Assembly: GCA_052143655.1 (NCBI GenBank)
Contig: JBKQSL010000279.1
Span: forward strand, 1 to 27,802
DNA length: 27,802 nucleotides
DNA from: CAVSUR01 sp052143655
Lineage (GTDB): Bacteria > Actinomycetota > Actinomycetes > Streptosporangiales > Streptosporangiaceae
Direction: 5' to 3'
The notes under the pieces are model-generated. The model worked only from the letters and a program-made list of their open reading frames with translations, was not told where the DNA came from and ran no database searches. Position 1 is the first letter of the stretch, and each line of letters opens with the position of its first letter. Shown here piece by piece: positions 16,913-24,619 of this stretch. Made by a program: the position numbers and the translations under genes.

Positions 16913-19065
16913 CGGATCTCCAGCTGACCGGGCCGCACGACGATGCCCTTCTTCTCCAGTTCGCGTCTCGCGGCCGCGAGGACATGCCGCCCGGTGATCA
17001 GGCCGCCTTCGCTGCGTGCGAGGAAGGCCGCCGCGACGGCGGCGGACTTGATATCCGCGCCGGTCAGGTCGAGCTCGCGGGCCAGTGCGCCCCAGTCGAG
17101 TTCAGCGACCAGCGGCCGGCCCTCGGTGTCGCTGGCGCCCTCAAGGGCGCGCCGCCACAGCTGCTCCCGCTCGCCGGGGCCGGGCGGCGCGAAGTCGATG
17201 ACGAAGCGCAGGCGGCGCACGAAGGCGGTGTCGAGATCCCCCTTGCGGTTCGTCGCGAGGACGGCCATGCCGTCGAACTGCTCCATCCGCTGGAGCACGT
17301 AGTTGATCTCGATATTCGCGTAGCGGTCGTGGGCGTCGGTTACCTGGGTCCGCTTGCCGAACAGGGCGTCCGCCTCGTCGAACAGCAGCAGCACCGGGGC
17401 CCGCTCGCAGGCCTCGAACACCTCGCCCAGGTTCTTCTCGGTCTCCCCGATGTACTTGCTCACCACGCCGGCGAGGTCGACGCGATACAGGCTGAGCCCG
17501 AGTGAGCGGGCGAGGACCTGGGCGGCCATCGTCTTGCCCGTGCCGCTCGGGCCGGCGAACAGCGCGGTCGTGCCGCAGCCCAGCGAGGTGAGCCGGGAGA
17601 AGCCCCAGTCGTCGAGCACCTGGCCGCGATGAGCGGCCTGTGCCTCAAGCTCGCGCAGGTGAGCTGCGGTGCCGGGGGACAGCACCAGGTCCGTCCAGCT
17701 GAACGGCAGCGGCAGGGGAGTGAGCAGCCGGGGCGTGCCGGCCATCAGCAGCCGGCGGCAGACCTCGCCGACCTCATCGTCGCCGGCCGCCGCGACCTGG
17801 GCGGCGAGGCGGATCTCGGCGGGCCGCAGCGCCCACTCGGCGACTGCGGCGGGCGCGGGACCGGCGGCGAGCGATGACCACAGCCGCAGCCGCTGAGGCC
17901 GGCTGATCGGCCCGCAGCGGACCGAGCGGCGGACCGATCGGTACCCGGGCGCGCTGGCCGGGGCGCGGTCGGGAGTTTCCGCCGACAGGAACGTTAGCGG
18001 TGCCGGGGGAATGGCGTTCCACAGCTCCGCGGGCAGCGCCTCGCAGCGTTCCCAGGCCAGGACCGCACCCTCCAGGCGGGCCCGCCTGGCCTCGCGGGTC
18101 GCGGCGGCCAGCGCATCCGGCCGGCTGGAGAGTGCCGCCGCGTCCACGGCTACCAGCGGGTATCCGAGTGCGGCCGCGGCCTGTGCCGCGAGCGCGGTCC
18201 GGCCTGACCCTGGGGCGCCGATGAGCTCGATTTCGACTGGCAGCGGGCCGGCTGCGGCCGGCCTGAGATTCCGCGCGAACGCGACGATCTCCGCCAGGGC
18301 CGCTGGCTGCAGCACCGGCTCGGGCGGCGGCCTGACCACCCGCCCCGTCGTGCCCTGCGACCAGTCGGCGGACCCGGGCAGGCGAGCGGCGTCGGCGCGG
18401 CCGTCACTCGCCGCCCCGGATGCGGCAAGCTGCGCCGCCAGCAGTGCGTCGGCTCGCCAGCCCGTCGAGCACGCGAAGGCATCACCACCGGTCACGACCG
18501 GTTCGGCGAGCTGCCAGCGCACCAGCGCGGAGTCGGGGCCCGGCGGCTGGCCGGCCGGCCCGAACAGGGCGGACGCGAGCGCGGGCGTGGGGTCGGCGGC
18601 CTCGGCGCCGTCGAGCAGGTACCCGAACACGCGCCCGATCGCCGGGTCCAGTGCCGCGGCGGCCGTGAGCTTGAAGAGGTCCGTCTCGGCGGCGGACAGG
18701 CCGAGCGTGCCGGCGATGTGGTCGAGCCGCGGGTCCTCCCGGCGGCTGTCCAGCATGGCAAGCTGCGCTGACACCCGGGCCGCAAGCTCGTCGCCGGCGT
18801 AGAACGCCTGCTCCGATCCGGCTGTCCCGGCCGGTGACGCCAGCGCACGGTCGATCTCGCTGTGGCTGATCGCCAGCAGGTGCTCGTCGTCGTAGTGCCG
18901 GTGCGACCACAGATGGCGCAGCCAGAGCACCCGGCGCAGGGCGCGCAGCCGGACCTCGGCGAGCCAGCGCGGCTCGGTGCCGCCGCTGCCGCCGGAAAGT
19001 CCGGCCCGGCCGGCCTGCCGGGCTTCGCCTGCCGCCGGCCTCGGTACCGCCGGTGCCCTGGTCAC
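16909..19065 (-). CDS. eCIS AAA+ ATPase (Afp15/Pvc15-like)
   Basis: This 718-residue protein starts with a GTG (19065) in a GTGA overlap with the cap gene. The same frame stays open to 20274, but that upstream part is antisense-like Arg/Gly/Pro sequence. Two P-loops are visible. The first is GAPGSGRT near residue 280, in a degenerate N-terminal ATPase-like domain without a clear Walker B. The second is GPSGTGKT near 505, with Walker B LLLFDEADALFG near 557, sensor VLATNRKGDLD and arginine-finger-type FVRRLRF after it. This is the layout of eCIS ATPases such as Afp15/Pvc15, proposed to help particle assembly or turnover in the producing cell. It is cytoplasmic, with no membrane segment. Confidence 0.95.
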   Translation of the reverse strand: MTRAPAVPRPAAGEARQAGRAGLSGGSGGTEPRWLAEVRLRALRRVLWLRHLWSHRHYDDEHLLAISHSEIDRALASPAGTAGSEQAFYAGDELAARVSAQLAMLDSRREDPRLDHIAGTLGLSAAETDLFKLTAAAALDPAIGRVFGYLLDGAEAADPTPALASALFGPAGQPPGPDSALVRWQLAEPVVTGGDAFACSTGWRADALLAAQLAASGAASDGRADAARLPGSADWSQGTTGRVVRPPPEPVLQPAALAEIVAFARNLRPAAAGPLPVEIELIGAPGSGRTALAAQAAAALGYPLVAVDAAALSSRPDALAAATREARRARLEGAVLAWERCEALPAELWNAIPPAPLTFLSAETPDRAPASAPGYRSVRRSVRCGPISRPQRLRLWSSLAAGPAPAAVAEWALRPAEIRLAAQVAAAGDDEVGEVCRRLLMAGTPRLLTPLPLPFSWTDLVLSPGTAAHLRELEAQAAHRGQVLDDWGFSRLTSLGCGTTALFAGPSGTGKTMAAQVLARSLGLSLYRVDLAGVVSKYIGETEKNLGEVFEACERAPVLLLFDEADALFGKRTQVTDAHDRYANIEINYVLQRMEQFDGMAVLATNRKGDLDTAFVRRLRFVIDFAPPGPGEREQLWRRALEGASDTEGRPLVAELDWGALARELDLTGADIKSAAVAAAFLARSEGGLITGRHVLAAARRELEKKGIVVRPGQLEIR

Positions 19066-20330
19066 AGCGTCACCCACAGCGCCGGGTCGGACTCGATTCC
19101 GTTCACCCGCACCCGCACCGGCGCGACCGTCCCGGCCGGGCCGGCGGGCGGGGAGAACGCGAAAGAGGTCCCGGACGGGTCGACGCTGAACTCGCCGGGC
19201 GCCGGGGCGGAACCGGTCGCCGCCAGCCCGGCCATGCCCACCAGCACCTCGGTGGCGCCCGGCAGGAAGCCTGCCCCGTGCACCGTGTACGGCGCCGATC
19301 CGGAAATGACCGGGCCGCCCGCCGGGTCGACGTAGGCGGCGATGCTGATCGGGGTCGAGCCGGTCCGCGTGGCGCCGGCCGGGCCGGCTGTGCCGCTGCC
19401 GGCCCGGAGCTGGTAGACCCCCGGTGCTGGGGACTGCGCCGGCGGCGATCCCGCCGCCGGCGGCAGCGTCAGCACGAACCTGGCCGCCGTCGAGTCGGCG
19501 GCCACCGCCCAGGCGGTCACGTCCGTCTCGGTGCCGCTGGCGCCCGGCAGCAGGTAGACGTGATCGGACACGCCCGTGACCCCGAGACCCGACCCGATGA
19601 GCCAGGCGGTCTGCCCCGCCGCCACCGTCGCGGGCGACTGCGAGAACGGAACCGGCGGGCCTGTCGGCGGCTGGTAGGAGCCATCCCGGAGCGTGCCGAG
19701 CACGGCGGGGGAAAGCTGGCCGGCCAGCGGCGCGGGAAACGCGCCCACGACGACCCGCTGCGGGTCCGGTGCAGGCGGCGGCATCGGCTCGGGGTCGATG
19801 AAGACCACCGCCGCCCGGTACACCAGGGACATCCGCAGCGGCACGGTCGTCGCCTGCCACAGGCGGCTCAGCTCGTCGTAGGACCGGCGCTCGACGGTGA
19901 GGCTCAGCTCCCAGGGAGCTGCGGCCCGGGGGTCGCTGCGCACGATCGGGTTGGCATGGAAGACGCGCAGCGCAGCGCTCATCGCCTCCTGCTCTTCGGC
20001 GTAGCTCGTCTCGGAATACGCGAACAGGAGATAGAACAGGTCGAGCGCCAGCGGCAGGAACTGGGCCGGCTGGCCCGTCGAGGTGCCGAGCATCTGCGGC
20101 TGCCAGAACAGCGCCTCCCGGGCATTGTCCGGCTCGACGTGGTAAAGGTACATGCTCAGCTGCGTGCCGGGCTGCTGGCGCGCCGCATCCGGCGCGAGGC
20201 CGGTGAAGCTGGGCGTGAACGCCGGTCCTGCGGGCATCCGGCCGGCCTCGGACCAGATCGGCGCCGTGGTCCACTGGCTTTTCACCAGGCCGATCAGCGA
20301 GTCGGTCACCGCGGACAGGTCGAGCGTCAT
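19062..20330 (-). CDS. Tail cap/terminator, Pvc16_N (DUF4255) protein with Ig-like extension
   Basis: This 422-residue protein starts at an ATG (20330) preceded by GAGGAGCAC, 10 bases after the Pro-rich gene; open frame further upstream is shadow. Residues about 5-190 match Pvc16_N/DUF4255: LSMYLYHVEPDNARE, LPLALDLFYLLFAYSE, then EEQEAMSAALRVFHANPIV and LWQATTVPLRMSLVYRA. This family caps and terminates the sheath/tube. Beyond it are two Ig/IPT-like beta regions: about 225-325 (VAAGQTAWLIGSGLGVTG) and about 335-422 (YTVHGAGFLPGATEVLVG, then VRVRVNGIESDP). The Ig-like extension may decorate the distal end of the particle or contact the cell envelope; this is inference. Confidence 0.9.
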   Translation of the reverse strand: MTLDLSAVTDSLIGLVKSQWTTAPIWSEAGRMPAGPAFTPSFTGLAPDAARQQPGTQLSMYLYHVEPDNAREALFWQPQMLGTSTGQPAQFLPLALDLFYLLFAYSETSYAEEQEAMSAALRVFHANPIVRSDPRAAAPWELSLTVERRSYDELSRLWQATTVPLRMSLVYRAAVVFIDPEPMPPPAPDPQRVVVGAFPAPLAGQLSPAVLGTLRDGSYQPPTGPPVPFSQSPATVAAGQTAWLIGSGLGVTGVSDHVYLLPGASGTETDVTAWAVAADSTAARFVLTLPPAAGSPPAQSPAPGVYQLRAGSGTAGPAGATRTGSTPISIAAYVDPAGGPVISGSAPYTVHGAGFLPGATEVLVGMAGLAATGSAPAPGEFSVDPSGTSFAFSPPAGPAGTVAPVRVRVNGIESDPALWVTL

Positions 20331-20340
20331 CGAGTGCTCC

Positions 20341-21396
20341 TCAGCCCTGCGCGGTGCCGTACCAGCGGCGCAGCCCGTCCTGCAGCCGGCGTCCGCCCGC
20401 GTCCGCGGCCCGGGCGGACGGCCGCTCGATCGGGGACCGCGCCAGCGGCGGCGGGACCGCATGAGACGCGGGCGGAGCCGGCGCGAGGACGGTGACCTCG
20501 ATGGTGCCGATCGATACGCGGGGTGGCCGGTCGGTGCCGGGCCGGGGCAGCCCGCCGGGCTCAGGGCCGGGCAGGCTGCCCGGATCTGGCCGGAGCAACG
20601 CCGTCGAAGCCAGCTGCTGATCAGTGCCCGGCATGGGCTCAGGCATCAGGGCCAGGGGCCGGTGATCCTGGCCGGCGCCGGTCCGGTGACCCGCGAGGGT
20701 TCCCAGGGCGGGCGGCGGCCCGTCAGCACCAGCGGATCGGCCTGGGCGCAATCCAGCCGCCGCCGGCGGCGGAGTGCCCGGCGGGTTCCCGGCGGCCGAG
20801 TGGCTCGGCCTGATCGGCAGGGCCAGGCGGGGCGGCTCGCCCGGCACCGGGCTAGACGCCGGCCCGGGCGCCGGTGCTTGCTCGGCAGCGGCCGCCTCCC
20901 GGCGCGGCGGCGGGTAAGCCTGCCGCTGGGCCGGCTGCGAGCCGTCCGCAGGACGGCTCGTATCGGCGGCCGGCGGGGGTTCGGTGCGGACAGCCGGCAT
21001 GCCTGCCGCCGCTGCCTCCCGCCGCGGTATGCCCGGACTGCCCGGGACCTGAGCCGCGGCCGCGGCTGGCGCAGCCGAGCTGGGCGTGAGCGAGCCAGCC
21101 AGCGGCCTGCTGCGGGACGCGGGCCCGGATGCGGGTCGCGCTGCGAGGCCGGTGCCGTGCTCCGCGCCGGTGTCATCAGCGTCCGCCGCGGCGGGCGGCA
21201 CGTCGTGTTCCCGGCGCGCCCCAGCGAGCGGCAGGCTGGACTGATGCCGCGGCGGCGCCGCCACGGCGGGCGGGGCCGGCCACGGCGGCCCGGCCGCGGC
21301 GCGCTCGGTGACGAACGGCAGGCGGGACGGCCGCAGGGCTGGCTGTCCGGCCGCCTGGCGGACCAGCCGGGTGAGATAGGGCACCGGGGCCTTCAC
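20341..21396 (-). CDS. Pro/Ala-rich disordered eCIS protein of unknown function
   Basis: This 351-residue protein starts with a GTG (21396) in a GTGA overlap with the Zn-ribbon gene. Most of it (about 20-285) is low-complexity Pro/Ala/Arg/Gly sequence, probably disordered. Only the ends look structured: VPYLTRLVRQAAG near the start, VSIGTIEVTVLAP at about 293-305, and LQDGLRRWYGTAQG at the end. The short IGTIEV strand and GLRRWYG tail are features I recall in proteins of similar position in actinobacterial and cyanobacterial tail-like loci. It lies where a tape measure could sit, between tube and cap genes, but it is not helical. Function unknown. Confidence 0.75.
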   Translation of the reverse strand: MKAPVPYLTRLVRQAAGQPALRPSRLPFVTERAAAGPPWPAPPAVAAPPRHQSSLPLAGARREHDVPPAAADADDTGAEHGTGLAARPASGPASRSRPLAGSLTPSSAAPAAAAAQVPGSPGIPRREAAAAGMPAVRTEPPPAADTSRPADGSQPAQRQAYPPPRREAAAAEQAPAPGPASSPVPGEPPRLALPIRPSHSAAGNPPGTPPPAAAGLRPGRSAGADGPPPALGTLAGHRTGAGQDHRPLALMPEPMPGTDQQLASTALLRPDPGSLPGPEPGGLPRPGTDRPPRVSIGTIEVTVLAPAPPASHAVPPPLARSPIERPSARAADAGGRRLQDGLRRWYGTAQG

Positions 21397-22166
21397 CGGA
21401 CGGCTCGTTCCGCGGCGATGATCGACGCGTAGCGACGGCGCCGCTCGCGTGGCAGGGCGAGGATCGCCTCTTCCGGCCAGCCGTATGCGGCGGCGAGCGC
21501 ATGCGTCTCCAGGTAGATGCCGGAGAACGCGTTGCGCAGCTCAGCCAGCGTGTACGGCAGCGGGTCGAAGCGCAGCGTGACGTCGGTCCCGCAGGCCGGA
21601 CAGCTGCCGCCGAGCAGATCGTCGAGGCTGGGCGCCAGCGCCGACAGTGCCCGGTCCAGCCGCCGGGCCAGCGCGGCCGGCAGCTCGGGAGCGTCCACGC
21701 ACCGGCTGGAGAGCTCGTCGGCGGCGTGCTCTCCCGACACCGCCGCCAGCAGGTCGGCGACCGTCGGAAGCCGGAAGCGGACGGTTGCTCCGGCCAGAGT
21801 GAACCAGCCCGGGCCGGCCGCCTGTGTCACGCCGCGTGCTCGCCGCGGCCGATGGTGGCGGAGGTAGTCGCTGATGCTGAAGCTCACGTCGGCCCGCTCC
21901 CGGCAGCCGGGGTCCGGGCACAGGTAATCGGTGCGGATTATCGGGCCGAGCCAGCAGCCCCGGATCACGAGCGCCGCGGCGTGGAGATCGGTCGCCGGGA
22001 GGCTATCCCAGTCGACCGCGCGCCCGGTCACGGTGACCGCGACCCGGCGTGCCAGCCCGGCCACGGCGGGGACCGGCGCCAGGGAATTCTCGACTACGTA
22101 AAGCTCGTCGTCGCCAGTCGGCTCGCGCACGGCCAGCGCTAGGCCGCTGACGGGCAGCAAGGTCAC
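21393..22166 (-). CDS. Zn-ribbon baseplate-associated protein (T4 gp26/gp51-like suggestion)
   Basis: This 257-residue protein starts with a GTG (22166) in a GTGA overlap with the tube gene and ends in another with the Pro-rich gene. Two cysteine pairs, CPDPGC (about residue 82) and CPACG (about 190), would make one zinc ribbon. The C-terminal helix AELRNAFSGIYLETHALAAA followed by YGWPEEAILALPRERRRRY resembles the T4 baseplate hub-subunit family gp26/gp51 (tail-assembly accessory factors that act near the tape measure). The resemblance is recalled and moderate. It could equally be a chaperone loading the tube or tape measure. No signal peptide or membrane segment is seen. Confidence 0.75.
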   Translation of the reverse strand: MTLLPVSGLALAVREPTGDDELYVVENSLAPVPAVAGLARRVAVTVTGRAVDWDSLPATDLHAAALVIRGCWLGPIIRTDYLCPDPGCRERADVSFSISDYLRHHRPRRARGVTQAAGPGWFTLAGATVRFRLPTVADLLAAVSGEHAADELSSRCVDAPELPAALARRLDRALSALAPSLDDLLGGSCPACGTDVTLRFDPLPYTLAELRNAFSGIYLETHALAAAYGWPEEAILALPRERRRRYASIIAAERAVR

Positions 22167-22672
22167 TTCTCCGTCGGCTCGGCAAGCGTGAGATCCCGCT
22201 CCCAGCCCTCGTTTTCCATCTTGATGTGCTCGATCGCGATGGCGTTGCCGCCTGCATCGAGATCGGGCAGCGCCTGAAACTCCGAGACCCAGCAGCGGTG
22301 GACCAGGTAGCGCAGCACCGGCTGGGCCTCCTCGTTCAGCAGCACAATGCTGACTTCCTGGCGCAGGCTGGCCAGTGAGGAGCCAGGAGAGCCCTGGTCG
22401 AGAACCTGGGCATAGTTGGCCCAGGCGGCGAAATCGGCGTCCTGGGTGATCCCGCGCTCCAGGGTGATCGGCTCGTATTTGGTCCGGCCGAGGCCCTTGA
22501 GGATGATGGCGTTGCCGCCTTCCTTGTACTCGATTACCTCGGAGGAGCGCTTGATCGCGCTGACCTTGCTCACGGCCGCGACCGGCGTGGTGCTCTTGCC
22601 GAAGTAGACGAGGAACCGGTACGCCTTGTAGGGGTCGTAGCGGTTCAGGTTGGCCGGAAAAATCTTGCCCAT
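22163..22672 (-). CDS. Inner tube protein (tail_TIGR02241 / gp19-like)
   Basis: This 169-residue protein starts at an ATG (22672), eight bases after the sheath stop; the open frame further upstream overlaps the sheath and is discarded. The start YDPYKAYRFLVYFG, then EVIEYKEGGNAIILKGLGRT, KYEPITLERGI and the C-terminal CWVSEFQALPDLDAGGNAIA match the eCIS/T4-type tube family (TIGR02241, Afp1/Pvc1 counterparts). Hexamers stack to form the rigid inner tube that is pushed out when the sheath contracts. It is the only canonical tube gene in the window; the CIS_tube-like gene at 15852-16580 is a separate adaptor. Confidence 0.93.
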   Translation of the reverse strand: MGKIFPANLNRYDPYKAYRFLVYFGKSTTPVAAVSKVSAIKRSSEVIEYKEGGNAIILKGLGRTKYEPITLERGITQDADFAAWANYAQVLDQGSPGSSLASLRQEVSIVLLNEEAQPVLRYLVHRCWVSEFQALPDLDAGGNAIAIEHIKMENEGWERDLTLAEPTEK

Positions 22673-22680
22673 GGCTGTCC

Positions 22681-24504
22681 CTAGCTCTGTGCCTGGCCGG
22701 CTAGCTGCGCGATCTGGACGACGACGAACTCCGCGGGCACCAGCGGGGCAAAGCCGACCAGGATGTTGACCCTGCCATTGTCGATATCGTCCTGGGTGGT
22801 CGTGGTCGAGTCGCACTGCACGAGGAAGGCCTGGCTCGGCGTGTCGCCGGCGAAGGCGCCCTGCCGGAACAGGCTGAGCATGAACGCCGTGACCTCCTGG
22901 GTGAGGGCGTTCCACAGCGGCGTGGCGTTTCCCTCGAATACCGCCCAGGTGAGGTTGGCGTACAGGGTCTGCTCGATGAACAGCGCCATGCGCCGGACCG
23001 CCACGTACTTCCACTGCTGGTACGCGGGGTTGGCGGCGGCTGCGGTGCGCGCGCCGAAAACCACGGTGCCGATACCGGGGAACTCTCTGAGGCAGTTGAC
23101 GGCGTTCTGGTTCATAACTCCCTGCTGTGGATCGGTCATCACGCCGTTCGGATCGACGCCAGTGGTGCCGCTGAGAACCGTCTCGATCCCGGCCGGGGAC
23201 TTCCAGACCCCTCGCGCGTCGTCCTCCTGGCCGTAAATGCCCGCAACGAATCCGCTCGGCGGCGCGGTCGACGCGGTGCCCGTCACCGGATCGGTAGTCG
23301 TCAGCCAGGGGTAGTAGACCGCGACGTTGGTGCTGACCGGCGGGCTCGGAGTCAGCACCGCGCCGGCTGCCAGGCTCTGGACAACGCTGTTGACATCCCA
23401 GCCGGAAGTCTGCGGTGACGGGGTGTCCATGATGTAGAACGCCCGCTTGCGCTCGCAGTAAGCAGCAGCCTCGGTCGTGACCGTCGCAGACGTGATCCCC
23501 GGGGTCGCGAGCAGGTTGAAGATGGGTACCTTGTCCAGTGGCTGGTTGTCCCCGAATACCGGGGTGAACGCATTCCCGCTCGGGTCGATGACCGTGTACC
23601 CGGGCTGCGGTGCCACGCCGGGCGCGACCACGTTCTGATAGCCGACCTGCACGGGCGCTGGCCCGGGATCCGGCAACTGGGCGGGAGCGCCCGTCACCGA
23701 GACCGTCACGAGGTTCGAGCTCAGCAGGGTCGGTGCCGCGACGGGGGAGGAAGTGGGATCGGCCTGCACCTGCGCGGTGGCCATCAGATTGGCGAGGGTC
23801 ACTTTGCGGTACGTCTCGACCGTCGTCCCGTAGATGACGATGATGTCGACGGTCGCGGCAGTCGCCGGGCTGGTAGCGGACTGGGCTTGACCGGGCAGTG
23901 GGTTCACGAACTGCACCGACATCGGTATGCCCAGCGTCGTAGTCGGTCCGCTGCCCGTGCCTGCCGCGCCGCCCGTGCCTGCCCCGCCGCCCGTGCCTGC
24001 CCCGCTGCCCGTGCCTGCCGCGCCGGATCCTGTCTGGCCGCTCCCGGCCGCCTGCGGGGTGCCCGGTGCCGGAATGGTAATGCCGACCGGCTGTATCGCG
24101 GTAAACGTAATGGCCGGGTCACTGGCGGCGGCATTGGCCGGGAACACGGCGCTGGCCGCAGCGACCCCGGCGTTGCTGCCCGGAGCGGCCGCCGCCGTCC
24201 CCTGGTAGTAAGTCGTTGCCTGCAAGCTCACGACGTAACAGGTCGTTCCGCCGTTCAGGAAGAACTGGAAAACAGCCTGGCCCACGTAGTCCGGCTGCCA
24301 CGGGCTGAAAAAGAATCCGCCGAAGTTCACCTGGTAGTCGGCGAAACTGAACAGCTGAACTGGCTTGCCGAATTCAGTCCCGGGAAAGAACGGGTTGGTA
24401 TAGCCGACGAAAACAGCGGTAGACGTCGGCGCCGGCGTTATCGAATGGACGAGGCTGGGGAGCTCCTGGATGTAGACGCCGGGGTATGACGTGGTGACCG
24501 TCAT
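22681..24504 (-). CDS. Contractile sheath protein with large Gly-rich insertion
   Basis: This 607-residue protein starts at an ATG (24504) preceded by AGGAGGAG, the best ribosome-binding site in the operon, as expected for a very abundant protein. The N-terminus (YPGVYIQELPSLVHSITPAP, then TSTAVFVGYTNPF) and the C-terminus (NLTWAVFEGNATPLWNAL, FLVQCDSTTTT and VNILVGFAPLVPAEFVVVQI) are classical phage-tail-sheath termini. At over 600 residues it is much longer than the ~355-residue Pvc2-type sheaths. The excess lies in the middle, including a Gly/Ala/Thr/Ser tract at about residues 162-185 encoded by a perfect 18-bp tandem repeat. It is the first gene of the structural operon. Some middle parts may form a surface-exposed domain. 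Confidence 0.95.
   Translation of the reverse strand: MTVTTSYPGVYIQELPSLVHSITPAPTSTAVFVGYTNPFFPGTEFGKPVQLFSFADYQVNFGGFFFSPWQPDYVGQAVFQFFLNGGTTCYVVSLQATTYYQGTAAAAPGSNAGVAAASAVFPANAAASDPAITFTAIQPVGITIPAPGTPQAAGSGQTGSGAAGTGSGAGTGGGAGTGGAAGTGSGPTTTLGIPMSVQFVNPLPGQAQSATSPATAATVDIIVIYGTTVETYRKVTLANLMATAQVQADPTSSPVAAPTLLSSNLVTVSVTGAPAQLPDPGPAPVQVGYQNVVAPGVAPQPGYTVIDPSGNAFTPVFGDNQPLDKVPIFNLLATPGITSATVTTEAAAYCERKRAFYIMDTPSPQTSGWDVNSVVQSLAAGAVLTPSPPVSTNVAVYYPWLTTTDPVTGTASTAPPSGFVAGIYGQEDDARGVWKSPAGIETVLSGTTGVDPNGVMTDPQQGVMNQNAVNCLREFPGIGTVVFGARTAAAANPAYQQWKYVAVRRMALFIEQTLYANLTWAVFEGNATPLWNALTQEVTAFMLSLFRQGAFAGDTPSQAFLVQCDSTTTTQDDIDNGRVNILVGFAPLVPAEFVVVQIAQLAGQAQS
23951..24022. repeat. 18-bp tandem repeat x4 inside sheath gene
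   Basis: Four adjacent 18-base units of the form CYGCCCGTGCCTGCCSCG start at 23951, 23969, 23987 and 24005; units 1 and 4 are identical, as are 2 and 3. Because 18 is a multiple of three, unit gain or loss keeps frame. On the coding (minus) strand they encode hexapeptides around GTGxxA in the sheath insertion. Confidence 0.95.
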
Positions 24505-24608
24505 GCTCTCCTCCTCGCGCACCTGCGCCGGTACCCCCGGCGCGATCAACGTAGAGACCAGGCCGTGACCGGGCTGTCACGGCAGCGTGAGCGCAGCGTC
24601 AAGACGGC
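24505..24608 (-). promoter_or_regulatory. Promoter region of the structural operon
   Basis: This is the leader of the sheath gene, read on the minus strand. A -10-like TACGTT lies at 24553-24548, about 44 bases before the ATG, and directly upstream of it the phased 11-bp array begins. No normal -35 is placed correctly relative to this box; TTGACG at 24602-24597 belongs to the array. A weak or absent -35 with adjacent 11-bp repeats is what activator-dependent SARP promoters look like. Confidence 0.45.
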
Positions 24609-24619
24609 GTGATGACCCA
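24554..24619. repeat. Six phased 11-bp units, candidate SARP operator
   Basis: Units start at 24554, 24565, 24576, 24587, 24598 and 24609 and read GAGACCAGGCC, GTGACCGGGCT, GTCACGGCAGC, GTGAGCGCAGC, GTCAAGACGGC and GTGATGACCCA. The core is GTSA at the start of each unit (GAGA in the first), and most units end in GC or a near match. On the minus strand the core reads TSAC every 11 bp towards the sheath gene. SARP-family activators are known to bind direct repeats with 11-bp spacing just upstream of the -10 box. A SARP gene lies at 26864-27646. Confidence 0.6.

Noticed and set aside
19066..20274. N-terminal extension of the AAA+ ATPase frame to 1121 codons
   Set aside because: The extension overlaps the cap gene in another frame and is low-complexity; a GTG in a GTGA overlap at 19065 is the natural start.
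23951..24022. CRISPR-like repeats
   Set aside because: Units are directly adjacent 18-mers without spacers and in frame inside the sheath gene.
2595..24504. Prophage or type VI secretion system
   Set aside because: There are no capsid, portal, terminase, integrase or lysis genes, and no TssJLM membrane complex or ClpV. DUF4255 cap, Afp15-type ATPase and DUF4157 point to eCIS.
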